Positions 42,202-51,347 of a stretch of 64,000 bases of DNA are shown here, piece after piece; the first letter of the stretch is position 1, and every line of letters begins with the position of its first letter. The notes below the pieces were generated by a model. The model saw only the letters and a program-made list of their open reading frames with translations, did not search any database and had not been told where the DNA came from. A program made the translations under genes and the position numbers. Source of the DNA: Natronomonas sp. CBA1123 (lineage in GTDB: Archaea > Halobacteriota > Halobacteria > Halobacteriales > Haloarculaceae); assembly GCF_009741925.1 (NCBI RefSeq), contig NZ_WPCC01000015.1, positions 1 through 64,000 of the forward strand. The letters are read 5' to 3'.

Positions 42202-43773
42202 ATGAAAATAGCCGGTATGGCCTCGAACCGCGGCCGAAACCTGCTTCACATCGCGGACACCGAACCGGGCGGTGCCGAGTTCTCGGTCGTCCTCACGAAC
42301 GAGGAGGGCGCCCCCGTCATCGAAGGCGCCGCAGAGCGCGGCATCCCGACGGAGGTCGTCCCCAAATCCGACGACGAGACGCGCGAGGAACACGAACGTC
42401 GCGTCCTCCAGCGGTTGGAGGGGTACGATGTCGATATCGTCTGTCTCGACGGCTACATGCGCATCCTCACCGACGAGTTCCTCGATGCGGCGCCGACGAC
42501 GCTCAACGTCCACCCCTCGCTTCTGCCGTCGTTCCCGGGGATGGACGCCCACGAGCAGGTGCTCGATTCGGGCGTTTCCGTCACCGGCTGTACCGTCCAC
42601 GTCGTCGACGAAACCGTCGACGGCGGCCCTATCGTCACCCAAGAGCCCGTCCCCGTCTACGACGGTGACGACGCCGCCGACCTGAAGACTCGCGTCCTCC
42701 ACGACGCGGAGTTCACCGCCTACCCGCGCGCAGTCAAGTGGTTCGCCGAGGACCGCGTCACCCTCGAAGACGGCGACGTGTCCGTCGACGGCGACGACGG
42801 TGGACAGTTCCCCGCCCGCCGGTTCGTCTCCGACGACCGGGGTCGAGAACTCCGCTACGGCGAGAATCCCCATCAGGACGCCGCGGTGTACGTCGACGGC
42901 GCCTGTGAGGAGGCTAGCGTCGTCGACGCCGACCAACTGAACGAGGGCGCGAAGGCGCTGTCGTACAACAACTACAACGACGCCGACGGCGCCTTGGACC
43001 TCATCAAGGAGTTTGACGACCCCGCGGCGGCGGTCATCAAACACACCAATCCGGCTGGCTGTGCGACCGCGGGAACGCTCGCCGACGCCTACGAGCAGGC
43101 GCTGTCGACGGACCCGATGAGCGCCTTCGGCGGCATCGTCGCGCTGAACCGCGAGTGCGACGCCGCCACTGCCGAGGCCATCACGGATTCGTTCAAGGAA
43201 GTCGTCGTCGCACCAGCGTACACCGAGGCGGCGCTGGATGTCCTCTTCGAGAAGGACAACCTCCGTGTCCTCGAGGTGGGTGACCTCTCCGAGCGAAGCG
43301 AAGCGCTCACCGAACAGCATCTCGTCGGCGGCCGACTCGTCCAGGAGCGGGACTTCCAGGCGCCCTCGGCCGACGACCTCGAAATCGTCACCGAACGGGA
43401 CCCCACCGACGAGCAAATCGAGACGATGCTGTTCGCGTGGCGCACCATCAAACACGTCAAATCCAACGCCATCCTCTTTGCCAAGGGAACCGAGACGGTC
43501 GGCGTCGGGATGGGACAGGTCTCCCGGGTCGACGCCGTCCGACTCGCCGCGATGAAGGCAGACGAACACGCCGAAGGAAAGGACGCCGACGGCGCCGTGA
43601 TGGCGTCGGACGCCTTCTTCCCGTTCCCCGACGGCATCGAGGAGGCCGCCGACGCCGGCATCGAGGCGGTCATCCAGCCCGGTGGCTCGGTCAACGACGA
43701 GGACGTCATCGACGCTGCCGACGAACACGACATCGCGATGGCGTTCACCGGCCAGCGGGCCTTCCAGCACTGA
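42202..43773 (+). CDS. purNH: PurN-PurH fusion: GAR transformylase plus AICAR transformylase
   Basis: Bifunctional purine enzyme of 523 residues. Residues 1-190 are a formyltransferase domain (KIAGMASNRGRNLLHIADTE, VDIVCLDGYMRILTDEFLDA, NVHPSLLPSFPGMDAHEQVL, TGCTVHVVDETVDGGPIVTQ). Residues about 205-523 are the AICAR-transformylase half of PurH (LRYGENPHQDAAVYV, LSYNNYNDADGALDLIKEFD, AVIKHTNPAGCATAGTL, FGGIVALNRE, TIKHVKSNAI, IQPGGSVNDEDVIDAADEHD). The IMP-cyclohydrolase half of bacterial PurH is absent, so cyclisation needs a separate enzyme (PurO in archaea). The fusion is typical of haloarchaea. Confidence 0.95.
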   Translation: MKIAGMASNRGRNLLHIADTEPGGAEFSVVLTNEEGAPVIEGAAERGIPTEVVPKSDDETREEHERRVLQRLEGYDVDIVCLDGYMRILTDEFLDAAPTTLNVHPSLLPSFPGMDAHEQVLDSGVSVTGCTVHVVDETVDGGPIVTQEPVPVYDGDDAADLKTRVLHDAEFTAYPRAVKWFAEDRVTLEDGDVSVDGDDGGQFPARRFVSDDRGRELRYGENPHQDAAVYVDGACEEASVVDADQLNEGAKALSYNNYNDADGALDLIKEFDDPAAAVIKHTNPAGCATAGTLADAYEQALSTDPMSAFGGIVALNRECDAATAEAITDSFKEVVVAPAYTEAALDVLFEKDNLRVLEVGDLSERSEALTEQHLVGGRLVQERDFQAPSADDLEIVTERDPTDEQIETMLFAWRTIKHVKSNAILFAKGTETVGVGMGQVSRVDAVRLAAMKADEHAEGKDADGAVMASDAFFPFPDGIEEAADAGIEAVIQPGGSVNDEDVIDAADEHDIAMAFTGQRAFQH

Positions 43774-43800
43774 CGCGACGCAGGCCGGCGATTCGGCGCG

Positions 43801-44091
43801 CTACCGTATCGTAAACGCCGGTTCGGTCACGTTCTCGCTTTTACACTCCGGACACCGCGAGGGCCGGTTCGTCAGGTCGTCGAACGACGAGAAGCCACAG
43901 TCGCGACACTCCGGCGGCGCCGCGAGCAACTCCTCGTCGGTACCGTCGAGCGACCGCGCGATGTGTTCGACGTGCGACAGCGCGGCGGCGGTGGTAATCT
44001 CGAATTCGTTCGCCAGCGCGCCCGCTTCGGCGCTGTTGTTCCGGAGGAACTCGGCGATGCGCTGCCGGGTGGTCCGCTCTGCACCCTGCAT
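43801..44091 (-). CDS. HTH / zinc-ribbon transcriptional regulator
   Basis: Small regulator of 96 residues. The N-terminal half is helical with a winged-helix look (RTTRQRIAEFLRNNSAEAGA, LANEFEITTAAALSHVEHIA). The C-terminal half is a zinc ribbon with CRDCGFSSFDDLTNRPSRCP followed by ECKSENV, giving four Cys in two CxxC pairs. This pairing matches the archaeal COG3357 group of predicted regulators. Its target is unknown. It converges on the purN-purH gene and is 30 bases downstream of the sugar nucleotidyltransferase start region on the same strand. Confidence 0.82.
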   Translation of the reverse strand: MQGAERTTRQRIAEFLRNNSAEAGALANEFEITTAAALSHVEHIARSLDGTDEELLAAPPECRDCGFSSFDDLTNRPSRCPECKSENVTEPAFTIR

Positions 44092-44121
44092 ACCGCTACT
44101 CCGGGTCCCGAGGGCTAAAGC

Positions 44122-45093
44122 TTACTCCCCGGAACCGTTCGTGAGCCGCGTGTGGGCGCCGATGAGCGCGCCCGCGAGGTCGACGTTCTCGATGTGGGTT
44201 CCCTCGTCGATGATGGTGTCGTGGATTTCACAGTCGGAGACGGTAGCGTCGCCGAAGACGACCGACCGGTCCAGCGTCGAGTCGACGATTTCTGCGCCCG
44301 GCATGACGTGGACGTTCTCGCCGATGGTGGAGTTCTCGACGGTCGCCGACTCGGCGATGACGCTGTCGCCGTCCAGTGACCACGCGATTGCCTCCAGATA
44401 CGACTCCGGCGTGCCGATGTCGAACCACGGTTCCTCGAAGACGAAGGCGTGGACCGCCTCCCGTGACTGCAGCCACTGGAGGAACCATCCCGGTTCGTCG
44501 GGATTGTTGCCGCCCCCCAGGTACTCCTCGAAGCGCAGCGACTCCGCGGGGAAGGCGTAACACGCGATGGAGACGAGCGTGCTCTTGGGCTCGTCGGGTT
44601 TCTCCTGGAAGTCGACGACGCGGTCGCCTTCTAACTCCACGAGACCGTAGGACTTGGCCTTCTCGCGGTCGCCGACGTCGTAGGCGGCGAGAGCGGCCGT
44701 CCCCTTCTCCTCGAAGTAGTCGATGAAGTCGGTGAGGTCGAAGCCGATGAGGTTGTCGCCGGCCACGACGACCAGGTCGTCGTCGATGCCCTCGCGGTCG
44801 ACCAACTGTCCGAGCGCGCCGACGACGCCGAACTTCTCGGATTCCTCGGTGGTGTCCTCGACCGACAGCGTCGGCTTTTCGAAGCCGCTGTCGGCGATGT
44901 AGCGTTCGAACTCCTCGGCGAAGCGCTCGTTCGTCGAGACGTATACTTCCTCGATGCGGTCGTCTTCTTCCAGCGCCTCGAAGATGCGGTCGATGACAGT
45001 AGACTCACCAACCGGGAGAAACATCTTCGGACGGTGTTTCGTGATGGGCCACAGACGCGTCGCGTACCCGCCAGCGAGAACGACGGCTTTCAT
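44122..45093 (-). CDS. Sugar-phosphate nucleotidyltransferase
   Basis: Nucleotidyltransferase of 323 residues making an NDP-sugar. It opens MKAVVLAGGYATRLWPITKH with RPKMFLPVGESTVIDRIFEA, the GxGxRL-type loop and the KP box. VVVAGDNLIGFDLTDFIDYF carries the metal-binding Asp, and VDFQEKPDEPKSTLVSIACY is the EKP motif. WFDIGTPESYLEAI is also present. The C-terminus (about 250-323) has left-handed helix repeats (SATVENSTIGENVHVMPGAE). It resembles glucose-1-phosphate thymidylyl/uridylyltransferases of surface-glycan synthesis. The exact base and sugar cannot be assigned. Confidence 0.9.
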   Translation of the reverse strand: MKAVVLAGGYATRLWPITKHRPKMFLPVGESTVIDRIFEALEEDDRIEEVYVSTNERFAEEFERYIADSGFEKPTLSVEDTTEESEKFGVVGALGQLVDREGIDDDLVVVAGDNLIGFDLTDFIDYFEEKGTAALAAYDVGDREKAKSYGLVELEGDRVVDFQEKPDEPKSTLVSIACYAFPAESLRFEEYLGGGNNPDEPGWFLQWLQSREAVHAFVFEEPWFDIGTPESYLEAIAWSLDGDSVIAESATVENSTIGENVHVMPGAEIVDSTLDRSVVFGDATVSDCEIHDTIIDEGTHIENVDLAGALIGAHTRLTNGSGE

Positions 45094-45160
45094 TGTTCGA
45101 TGACGACAGATGCCGCGACCAAGTGTCTTTTGTTACGGCGAACGGCCGATGAAGTGGCCG

Positions 45161-45880
45161 TTACTCGCCGAGCCACGCGTCGGTGACCCGCAGGGAGCCA
45201 CGCGACCCGTCGAAGGTCGTCTCGTAGGACAGTTCGATAGGGCGGTCCATGTGGGGGCCGTCGGTGACGAGCGTCTCGAACTCCCCACCTTCGCCGAGGA
45301 CGTGGACGCCGTACTCGTCGTTGAGCGCTTCGAGGTCGGCGACGGCGTCGGCGTCCAGCGTCCGCCCGAGCCACGACTCGTCGAGGCCGTAGGCAGCCAC
45401 CCGGACGATTGTGATTTCGAAGCCGGCGTCCAACATCGCGTCGGCCAACTCGCGGGGGTCTTCCTGCCACAGCGGGGCGAACAACTCGCATTCAAGCCGG
45501 TCACACATCGCCTCGATGCGGTCGGTCTGATAGCTGCTCTCGACGGCGCCGGCCGTGACGCCGCCGATGCCACCGAGGCCGTCGGCCAACTCGGCCAGCG
45601 CCGCCTCCAGCGGCTCCAACTCCCGGTCGCCGCGCTCGCCGCTGTCTTCGGCCGGGTCGGCCCCTGCCTCGAAGTCATCGGGGCGAACGTCGACGAGCGG
45701 AATCCCGATGCTCTCGGCGGCCAGCGACGCCAACTCCGTCGCTGGCACGTGATACATGAAGGAGTCACCCTCGGGATGGACCGTCACCAGTCGCTCGACC
45801 GGCAAATCGCGTTCGAGCGCCCGGTACAGCGCCCACGAGGAGTCCTTTCCGCCCGAAAAGAGGCTCACCCACGGATTCAT
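45161..45880 (-). CDS. dph6: Diphthine-ammonia ligase (Dph6 / MJ0570 family)
   Basis: ATP-pyrophosphatase-fold enzyme of 239 residues. It begins MNPWVSLFSGGKDSSWALYR with the SGGKDS PP-loop. Family features follow: IPLVDVRPDD, GGVTAGAVESSYQTDRIEAM, CDRLECELFAPLWQED and GEGGEFETLVTDGPHMDRPI. In archaea it performs the last step of diphthamide formation on elongation factor 2, amidating diphthine. It is on the minus strand between the nucleotidyltransferase and a DUF373 gene with no evident functional link. Confidence 0.92.
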   Translation of the reverse strand: MNPWVSLFSGGKDSSWALYRALERDLPVERLVTVHPEGDSFMYHVPATELASLAAESIGIPLVDVRPDDFEAGADPAEDSGERGDRELEPLEAALAELADGLGGIGGVTAGAVESSYQTDRIEAMCDRLECELFAPLWQEDPRELADAMLDAGFEITIVRVAAYGLDESWLGRTLDADAVADLEALNDEYGVHVLGEGGEFETLVTDGPHMDRPIELSYETTFDGSRGSLRVTDAWLGE

Positions 45881-45922
45881 ACTCGGAGTAACCCAGCGCC
45901 GACTAAATGGGCGTCGGTTCGG

Positions 45923-47068
45923 CTACTCGGGGACCTCGTCGAGCGGCGACTCGCCCTCGCTCATCCGCGAGGCGAAGGCGACGCCGAGGAAACTCGCGAG
46001 GATGCCGGCGGCGACGTACAGCGCGAGTCGCCCCCAGATACCGAGGACGAACCCCTCGATACTCACTGGGCCGAGTTCTACCGCCGTGACCTCCAGCGGA
46101 CCGATGACGGCCGCGCGTTCGAGGAAGTACCCGGTAAAGCCGCGGACGACCAATCCGACGGCGACGACGCCGAACGGAAGGTTCATCAGCGCCGCGGAGA
46201 CGCTCTCTTCGGCCAGCAACTCGTCGATGAGGCGGCCGGTCGCCGCGGCCAGTGCCGCCGCCGCGAACCACGGAACGCTGTCGAAAATGAACCGCAAGCC
46301 GACCAGGAGTTCGCCCGTCTCGGCCGTTCCCACGCTACCCATGTTCGTCGCGCTGATGCCGCCGGCGAAGATGCCGACGAACGCCAACCCCGTCCCGACG
46401 ACGTAGGTGACGAGCGACACCTGCCCGGAGTAGAAGGCGTCACGAACCCGTCGGGGGAGCGTCGCCACGAAGTCGTCGATGCCGAGGCCCTTGTACAACA
46501 GGAACGTCCCGATGACCGCGGCGATGGCCGACAGCGCGATGGCCACGTCGTCGGCCAACAGCAACAACACCGGAAACGCGAGCAACGCGGCGCCGATGGG
46601 GACCAACACCGTCCCCCGGAGTTCCTCGTCGCCGAGGAACTGCTTCAGGAGGTAGTACGTCGACTGGATGTCGTGGGACTGCCGGACGACAACGCGGTCG
46701 ACCGCGTCGACTTGGACGCGACTCTCTATGATGGGGACGAGTCGCTCGTCGCTGGCCGAATCCGTGACGACGATGGCGGCCTCGATGTCGTTGTCCGCGA
46801 CGAGGGTGTCGATGCCCCGGGCGACGGCGCGGTCGCTGTTGACGCCGTCGCCGCCACCGCCGGAAATGACGGCGACGAGGGGGTCTTCGCCCTCGTCGCG
46901 GAGGTCACGGGCGACGCTGAGCGTCTCCAGCAGGCAGTTGACGCGGCTGTCCTCGGGGTCGTCGATGCCCACGTCGGTGACGAGCGCCTGGACGGCCTCC
47001 CAGCCGACGATTGGGCCGTCCGGCCCGAGGGTCCCGTCGCGGTCGACACACACGACCAGCGTACTCAC
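45923..47068 (-). CDS. DUF373-family membrane protein
   Basis: Archaeal DUF373 protein of 381 residues. The N-terminal cytoplasmic domain (1-150) begins TLVVCVDRDGTLGPDGPIVG and has AVISGGGGDGVNSDRAVARG and RVVVRQSHDIQSTYYLLKQF. About nine membrane segments follow from residue 160 on (VLVPIGAALLAFPVLLLLAD to LYVAAGILASFLGVAFASRM). The GTG at 47068 is taken as the start; an in-frame codon lies nine residues upstream. The promoter would have to lie in or next to the hairpin repeat at 47113-47266. Function is unknown. Confidence 0.82.
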   Translation of the reverse strand: MSTLVVCVDRDGTLGPDGPIVGWEAVQALVTDVGIDDPEDSRVNCLLETLSVARDLRDEGEDPLVAVISGGGGDGVNSDRAVARGIDTLVADNDIEAAIVVTDSASDERLVPIIESRVQVDAVDRVVVRQSHDIQSTYYLLKQFLGDEELRGTVLVPIGAALLAFPVLLLLADDVAIALSAIAAVIGTFLLYKGLGIDDFVATLPRRVRDAFYSGQVSLVTYVVGTGLAFVGIFAGGISATNMGSVGTAETGELLVGLRFIFDSVPWFAAAALAAATGRLIDELLAEESVSAALMNLPFGVVAVGLVVRGFTGYFLERAAVIGPLEVTAVELGPVSIEGFVLGIWGRLALYVAAGILASFLGVAFASRMSEGESPLDEVPE

Positions 47069-47112
47069 GGTGGTCCGTTGCCAGTGGGCGGACAAAAGCT
47101 TTCAGGACGAAC

Positions 47113-47266
47113 TTTTTGCACGGTCGCCTGCGGCGACCGGCAAAAACTTCGATGAAAAATAGCGACTCGTTCCCGTCGCGCGCCGAGGGCGCGCGGTGGT
47201 CACTTCGTCGCTACCGGCGGCTTCGCCGCCGGCGAACCGCTCGGCGCTTCGCGCCTCGCGGATGCT
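47113..47266. repeat. Hairpin-rich dispersed intergenic repeat, copy 2
   Basis: It starts with TTTTTGC...GCAAAAA at 47113-47146 enclosing GGTCGCC-TGC-GGCGACC, continues with TTCGATGAAAAA, and contains further strong hairpins (GCGCGCC/GGCGCGC and CCGGCGGC/GCCGCCGG). It ends with GAACCGCTCG and CGCGGATGCT, the same terminal words as copy 1 at 38-182. It fills the gap between sppA and the DUF373 gene, which are on the same strand. Stem bases differ from copy 1 while pairing is kept. Confidence 0.72.
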
Positions 47267-47283
47267 CAACTATCCCGGCGGCG

Positions 47284-48282
47284 TTATACTCGGAACCGGA
47301 ACTCGCCGCTGGCGTCGGTGAACTGACTGGCGATACCGGCGCCGACGGCGTAGGCGACGGATTCGGCACCACCGCGGAGCCGTTCGGTGACGCCGAGTTG
47401 GGGCTCCAGCTCCGTCGTCGCCACCTCCTCGTCGAGCAGGCTCTCGAGGCGCTCCTCGACGTCTTTGCGGGTGCCGATGGAGTCGACGAGCCCCATCTCG
47501 TGGGCCTCGCTTCCGAGGAAGACTTTCGCTTCGGTGTCCCGAATCTCGGTTTCGTCCATCGCTCTCCCCTCCGCGACGGTTTCGACGAACTGGTCGTAGT
47601 AGTCGTCGATGATACCCTGCAGGTACTCCCGTTCCTCCGGCTCGAGGTCGTCGAAGGGAACGCCGGCCTCCTTGAACTCCCCGGCGGTGAGTTGTTCGTA
47701 TTCGAGGCCCGCCTTTTCGAGGAGGTCGGCGGCGGTCATCCGCGAGCCGCGGACGCCGATGGAGCCGACGACGCTGCCGTCGCGGGCCCACAACTCGTCA
47801 CAGCCGGAGGCTATCCAGTAGCCGCCGCTTGCACACACGTCCGTCGCGTAGGCGATAGTGGGGCCGTCGAACCGTTTCGCCGCCAGTCGGATGTCGTCGC
47901 TCGGGACGACGGCGCCACCGGGTGTGTTCAACCGCAGCAACAACGCCTCCGCGTTGTCGTCGTCGTCCGCGTTTTCGATGAGGTCGACGATTTTGTCCGC
48001 GCCGGGTGTACCGGGGGTCGACGGGGGAAATCCACCACCGCCGTCGCGGGTAATCGGCCCCTCGACGGCCACCTCCGCGACGTTGTACGCCGGAAACACG
48101 TTGGCAGCGATGTTGCTCCCGATGCGGAGTCCAACCGCTACGGTCGCGACCACAAGGAGCACACCGAGCAGGTCTGCGATATCTGTTGGGGTCTGGACGA
48201 ACAGTAGCCAGCCCGCGGCTGCCGCGACGATTGCGACGAAGATGCCAACCGTGAGTCTGGCTACTTTCTGAGCGCCGTTCAT
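47284..48282 (-). CDS. sppA: Signal peptide peptidase SppA (S49)
   Basis: Membrane-anchored serine protease of 332 residues that digests cleaved signal peptides. Two N-terminal membrane segments (ARLTVGIFVAIVAAAAGWLL and IADLLGVLLVVATVAVGL) precede the catalytic domain. The dyad is Ser152 in DVCASGGYWIASG and Lys204 in LEYEQLTAGEFKEAG. LLLRLNTPGGAVVPSDDI and VVGSIGVRGS are the standard flanking motifs. It is a half-length SppA, as usual in archaea. A small two-helix membrane protein gene lies 64 bases upstream on the same strand. Confidence 0.94.
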   Translation of the reverse strand: MNGAQKVARLTVGIFVAIVAAAAGWLLFVQTPTDIADLLGVLLVVATVAVGLRIGSNIAANVFPAYNVAEVAVEGPITRDGGGGFPPSTPGTPGADKIVDLIENADDDDNAEALLLRLNTPGGAVVPSDDIRLAAKRFDGPTIAYATDVCASGGYWIASGCDELWARDGSVVGSIGVRGSRMTAADLLEKAGLEYEQLTAGEFKEAGVPFDDLEPEEREYLQGIIDDYYDQFVETVAEGRAMDETEIRDTEAKVFLGSEAHEMGLVDSIGTRKDVEERLESLLDEEVATTELEPQLGVTERLRGGAESVAYAVGAGIASQFTDASGEFRFRV

Positions 48283-48346
48283 GTACCGACCGAAGGCTGG
48301 CGGACTGTTAAGTGTGGCTCGTCAATAAAAAGAATCGACCGACGGT

Positions 48347-48535
48347 TCAAACAGCGGCGTCCTTCTCGGAGAGCCCGACGAGAAGGGTTCCGACGACCAT
48401 TCCCAGCGTGGCGACTGCAGCGACACCCGTGGGGTACGGAATCGGGGTGTCGAGGAATCCCGCGACGAGGACGACGATACTGCAGACGACGAGGAGCACG
48501 CCACCGACGACGAGTCTGCCCGTGTTGGTTGCCAT
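48347..48535 (-). CDS. Small two-helix membrane protein
   Basis: Protein of 62 residues made almost entirely of two membrane segments (LVVGGVLLVVCSIVVLVAGF and GVAAVATLGMVVGTLLVGLS) with a short loop DTPIPYPT and an acidic tail EKDAAV. The ATG at 48535 begins MATNTGR. It is 64 bases upstream of sppA on the same strand and may be co-transcribed. I do not recognise a family and cannot assign a function. Confidence 0.6.
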   Translation of the reverse strand: MATNTGRLVVGGVLLVVCSIVVLVAGFLDTPIPYPTGVAAVATLGMVVGTLLVGLSEKDAAV

Positions 48536-48647
48536 ACCTGTCGGTATGTGAACCCGGCAGTTAAAACTCACCGATTGTCACTGGCGGAGGTGCCGTCGCT
48601 CAGGGCCGACTCACAGGGGTTTTGCGGGTGCGGCACTCAGCGATGGC

Positions 48648-49106
48648 ATGGGCAGCAGTCTCGATTCGTTGCGGACCGTCGCGGACTACCAGTTCGGGGC
48701 GGGCGCCGGCGCCGCGCTGTTCGACGGTGATATCACCGTCCAGCGAACCAGTTCCGGCCGGCCACAGCAGATTCTCGCCGACGACGAGCGGATACTCTCC
48801 TACGGCGTCGACGGCCGATTCACGCTCGGCGCGGCGGGCGGCCGACGCCTGCAGGCCGCCCTCGATGCGCCGGCCTACCGGGTCGTCGTCGGCGACGACA
48901 GCGAACCCTTCGTTCGCGAGGAGAAGAACGTCTTCGCGAAGTTCGTCCGGGAAGTCGACCCCGCCGTCCGACCGGGCGACGAGGTGTTGGTCGAACACTA
49001 CGACGGCGACCTCCTTGCGGTCGGTCGAGCCGAACTCTCGGCCGACGCCATGCTCGATTTCGAGACGGGCATGGCGGTGAAAGTCCGCGACGGCATCGAG
49101 GCGTGA
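48648..49106 (+). CDS. PUA-domain RNA-binding protein
   Basis: Protein of 152 residues. Residues 1-75 form a small pre-domain ([39 protein letters not shown]). Residues 78-152 look like a PUA domain ([69 protein letters not shown]). PUA domains bind structured RNA in tRNA and rRNA modification enzymes. It is followed in the same direction, 55 bases on, by the NAC and tRNA methyltransferase genes, which supports a translation-linked role. Confidence 0.8.
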   Translation: MGSSLDSLRTVADYQFGAGAGAALFDGDITVQRTSSGRPQQILADDERILSYGVDGRFTLGAAGGRRLQAALDAPAYRVVVGDDSEPFVREEKNVFAKFVREVDPAVRPGDEVLVEHYDGDLLAVGRAELSADAMLDFETGMAVKVRDGIEA

Positions 49107-49161
49107 GTTCTCCCACGGCGTAACATCAGGCTTTTTGCCCCGTCGCACCCTCACTTCGGGT

Positions 49162-49557
49162 ATGTTTGGAGGAGGCGGCGGCATGAACCCGCGCAAGATG
49201 GAACAGATGATGAGCCAGATGGGTATCGACCTCACCGATATCGACGCCGAGGAGGTCATCATCCGCACGGCTGACGAGGAACTCGTCTTCCACGACGCCG
49301 ACGTACAGCGGATGGACGCCCAGGGCCAGCAAACGTATCAAATCGTCGGCGACCCCGACACCCGCCCCCGCGGCGAGGGCACCGAGGCCATCGAGGCCGA
49401 GTCGGAATCCGAGAGCGACACCGGCGACAGCGAGTTCTCCGACGAGGACGTCGAAATCGTCGCCCGTCGAGCCGAAGTCCCCGAGGAGCGCGCCCGTGAA
49501 GTGCTTGAGGAGACTGGCGACCTCGCGGCGGCCGTCCAGAAGCTCGAAGTAGAGTGA
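49162..49557 (+). CDS. nac: Nascent polypeptide-associated complex protein
   Basis: Archaeal NAC (alpha-NAC homolog) of 131 residues, a ribosome-bound chaperone of nascent chains. It starts [20 protein letters not shown] with [20 protein letters not shown], the archaeal NAC domain. A Glu/Ser-rich linker follows (about 75-95), then a C-terminal UBA domain ([34 protein letters not shown]). The ATG at 49162 gives the usual start. Its stop overlaps the GTG of the tRNA methyltransferase gene, a pairing that is common in archaea. Confidence 0.95.
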   Translation: MFGGGGGMNPRKMEQMMSQMGIDLTDIDAEEVIIRTADEELVFHDADVQRMDAQGQQTYQIVGDPDTRPRGEGTEAIEAESESESDTGDSEFSDEDVEIVARRAEVPEERAREVLEETGDLAAAVQKLEVE

Positions 49558-50300
49558 GCGAGCGACGCGTTCTCGTCGTCCGCGGCAACCGTGAGTTCCT
49601 CGTCCGCCCCGGCGAGACGATGGAGTCCGACCTCGGCATCCTCGAAGTCCCCGAGGACGTGACAACCGGGACGACCCTCGAGACGCATCTCGGGGAAGCC
49701 TTCGAGGTCCGACGACTCCGCGGTCCGGACCTCTTCGACCACCTCGAACGCACCGGCGCGCCGATGATGCCACGCGACATCGGCTTGGTCGTCGGCCACA
49801 CCGGCGTCGCGTCGGGCGACCGCACGCTCGACGCCGGTACCGGAACCGGCGTCCTCGCCGCCTATCTCGGCCGCCTCGGGGTCGACGTGACGACCTACGA
49901 GCGTGACCCGGAGTTCGCCGAGGTAGCCCGCGAGAACATGGACCTCGCGGGAGTCACCGACCACGTCGACGTTCGAACCGGCGACCTGCTTGAAGAAATC
50001 GACGACATCGAGGACTCCTTCGACTTGTTGACCCTCGATACGGGCGATGCGCCCGAAGTCGTCGAGCGCGCGCCCGAATTGCTCGCTCCCGGTGGGTTCG
50101 TCGCCGCCTACACTCCCTTCGTCGAGTCCGCCCGCGCCTGCGTCGAGTCCGCCCGCGAGGCGGGCCTCTCGGAAATCGAGACGCTCGAAACCATCCAGCG
50201 GCGGATGGACTTCGACGACCGCGGCTCCCGCCCCTCGACCGCGGGCGTCGGCCACACGGGGTATCTCTGTTTCGCCCGGTTTACCCCACAGCTCGAATGA
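49554..50300 (+). CDS. trmI: tRNA (adenine-N1)-methyltransferase, TrmI type
   Basis: SAM-dependent tRNA m1A methyltransferase of 248 residues. A short N-terminal beta domain ([20 protein letters not shown]) precedes the Rossmann fold: [40 protein letters not shown] (motif I), [60 protein letters not shown]. In archaea this enzyme modifies A57/A58 in the T loop. It starts with GTG at 49554 coupled to NAC. Its last 20 bases overlap the 3' end of the convergent gene at 50281. Confidence 0.93.
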   Translation: MSERRVLVVRGNREFLVRPGETMESDLGILEVPEDVTTGTTLETHLGEAFEVRRLRGPDLFDHLERTGAPMMPRDIGLVVGHTGVASGDRTLDAGTGTGVLAAYLGRLGVDVTTYERDPEFAEVARENMDLAGVTDHVDVRTGDLLEEIDDIEDSFDLLTLDTGDAPEVVERAPELLAPGGFVAAYTPFVESARACVESAREAGLSEIETLETIQRRMDFDDRGSRPSTAGVGHTGYLCFARFTPQLE

Positions 50301-50847
50301 TATCGAGCAATTCTCCTTCGTAACGCGCCGTCTCGGCGTCGACCCACCGGTCGAGACCCTCCGTCGGGTAGGCGCCGCCGGCGACGTAGAAATCGCGGTC
50401 GTACCAGGCTGCTACCCGTCCGCTGACGGGGAGAGACTCGCCGTCGAGTGGCAATTGCGCCCGATAGCGGGTAAGACGCGCCCGCTTGCGGTTGTCCGTG
50501 CGGATGCTCTCGGTGTCGCCGATTTCGACGGCTTCGAAGCCACGCTCCCGGAGTTCCTCGGCGAACTCCCGTTTGGACTCGGTGACGATGCGCGGATTCA
50601 CGAGCGACGTGGTTCCGAACGGAAGCGACGGCGAAAATTCGAGTCGAGTCGCGAAGACGAACCGCCAGATTCGGTCCGGGCCGCCCGCGGCGACGATGCG
50701 CTCCCGGAGGTCGGCGTCCTCGTAGACAACGGTGTGGCCAGTCACGTCGACGTTCGGGAGGCTGAACACCGTCTCGGTCGTCTCCTCGGTGCGTTCCCAC
50801 CCGCCCGACATCTCGTCTGGAACCGACGGTACTCCGGCGTTCGACAT
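50281..50847 (-). CDS. Conserved haloarchaeal-type hypothetical protein
   Basis: Soluble protein of 188 residues starting MSNAGVPSVPDEMSGGWERT. A mid-region reads TGHTVVYEDADLRERIVAAG, GPDRIWRFVFATRLEFSPSL and PFGTTSLVNPRIVTESKREF, followed by RARLTRYRAQLPLDG and VAAWYDRDFYVAGGAYPTEG. The pattern is an alpha/beta domain without recognisable catalytic motifs or membrane segments. It overlaps the 3' end of trmI by 20 bases on the opposite strand. I do not recognise the family. Confidence 0.7.
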   Translation of the reverse strand: MSNAGVPSVPDEMSGGWERTEETTETVFSLPNVDVTGHTVVYEDADLRERIVAAGGPDRIWRFVFATRLEFSPSLPFGTTSLVNPRIVTESKREFAEELRERGFEAVEIGDTESIRTDNRKRARLTRYRAQLPLDGESLPVSGRVAAWYDRDFYVAGGAYPTEGLDRWVDAETARYEGELLDIIRAVG

Positions 50848-50923
50848 ACGCCGAGAACGGACCGAAGGGCCTTCATTGTACGCGACACTGCGGTCGCTGT
50901 CCGAATTCACCCCCGAACGCGTC

Positions 50924-51299
50924 TCACTCGCCGTCCGGCGATGCCAGGAGGTCCTCCTCGTATGCGGCAATTGCCCCGATGACTTTCTCGGCGTCGTCCT
51001 CCGGCACGTCGAACGCATCGAGCGAGTCGGACAGGAGGTCGACCGCGCGCTGGATGTGGGCCGGCGTGAACGGCACGTGGAGGTGTGCCTCGCGCACGGG
51101 CGCTGCGTCGTACGTTTCCGGACCGCCTGCTGCTTCACAGAGGAAGTCCGTCTGTGTCTTCCGGAGTCTCTCCATGTCGGCATCTTCGAAGAACGGCCCG
51201 AGTTCGTCGTCTGCCTGCAATCGGTCGTAGAAATCGTCGACGACGGCGCGGATTCCATCGTGCCCCCCCGAGTCGCTCGTACAGCGTCTCCTCGGCCAT
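50924..51299 (-). pseudogene. Group I truncated haemoglobin, frameshifted at a C7 run
   Basis: The first frame starts at 51299 (MAEETLYERLGG). The second carries AVVDDFYDRLQADDELGPFF, EDADMERLRKTQTDFLCEAA, GGPETYDAAPVREAHLHVPF and TPAHIQRAVDLLSDSLDAFD to the stop at 50924. They meet in seven Cs (51263-51269, Gs on the coding strand). With six, the chain reads ERLGGHDGIRAVVDDFYDRL, a normal truncated haemoglobin of 124 residues. It keeps the B10 Tyr (DDFYD) and the F-helix His (REAHLHVPF) that binds haem. It would bind O2 or NO. An assembly error is likely; otherwise only an N-terminally truncated form from 51220 could be made. Confidence 0.8.
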
Positions 51300-51347
51300 A
51301 CTGACTCGGTTCGTGTTCTCGCGGATTAAACGACTCGAAACCGGCGT

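Noticed and set aside
42196-43770. Open frame of 524 codons antisense to the PurN-PurH gene, and a similar 456-codon one at 22812-24182
   Set aside because: They mirror highly conserved enzymes; long antisense frames are expected in GC-rich haloarchaeal coding DNA and their translations resemble no family.
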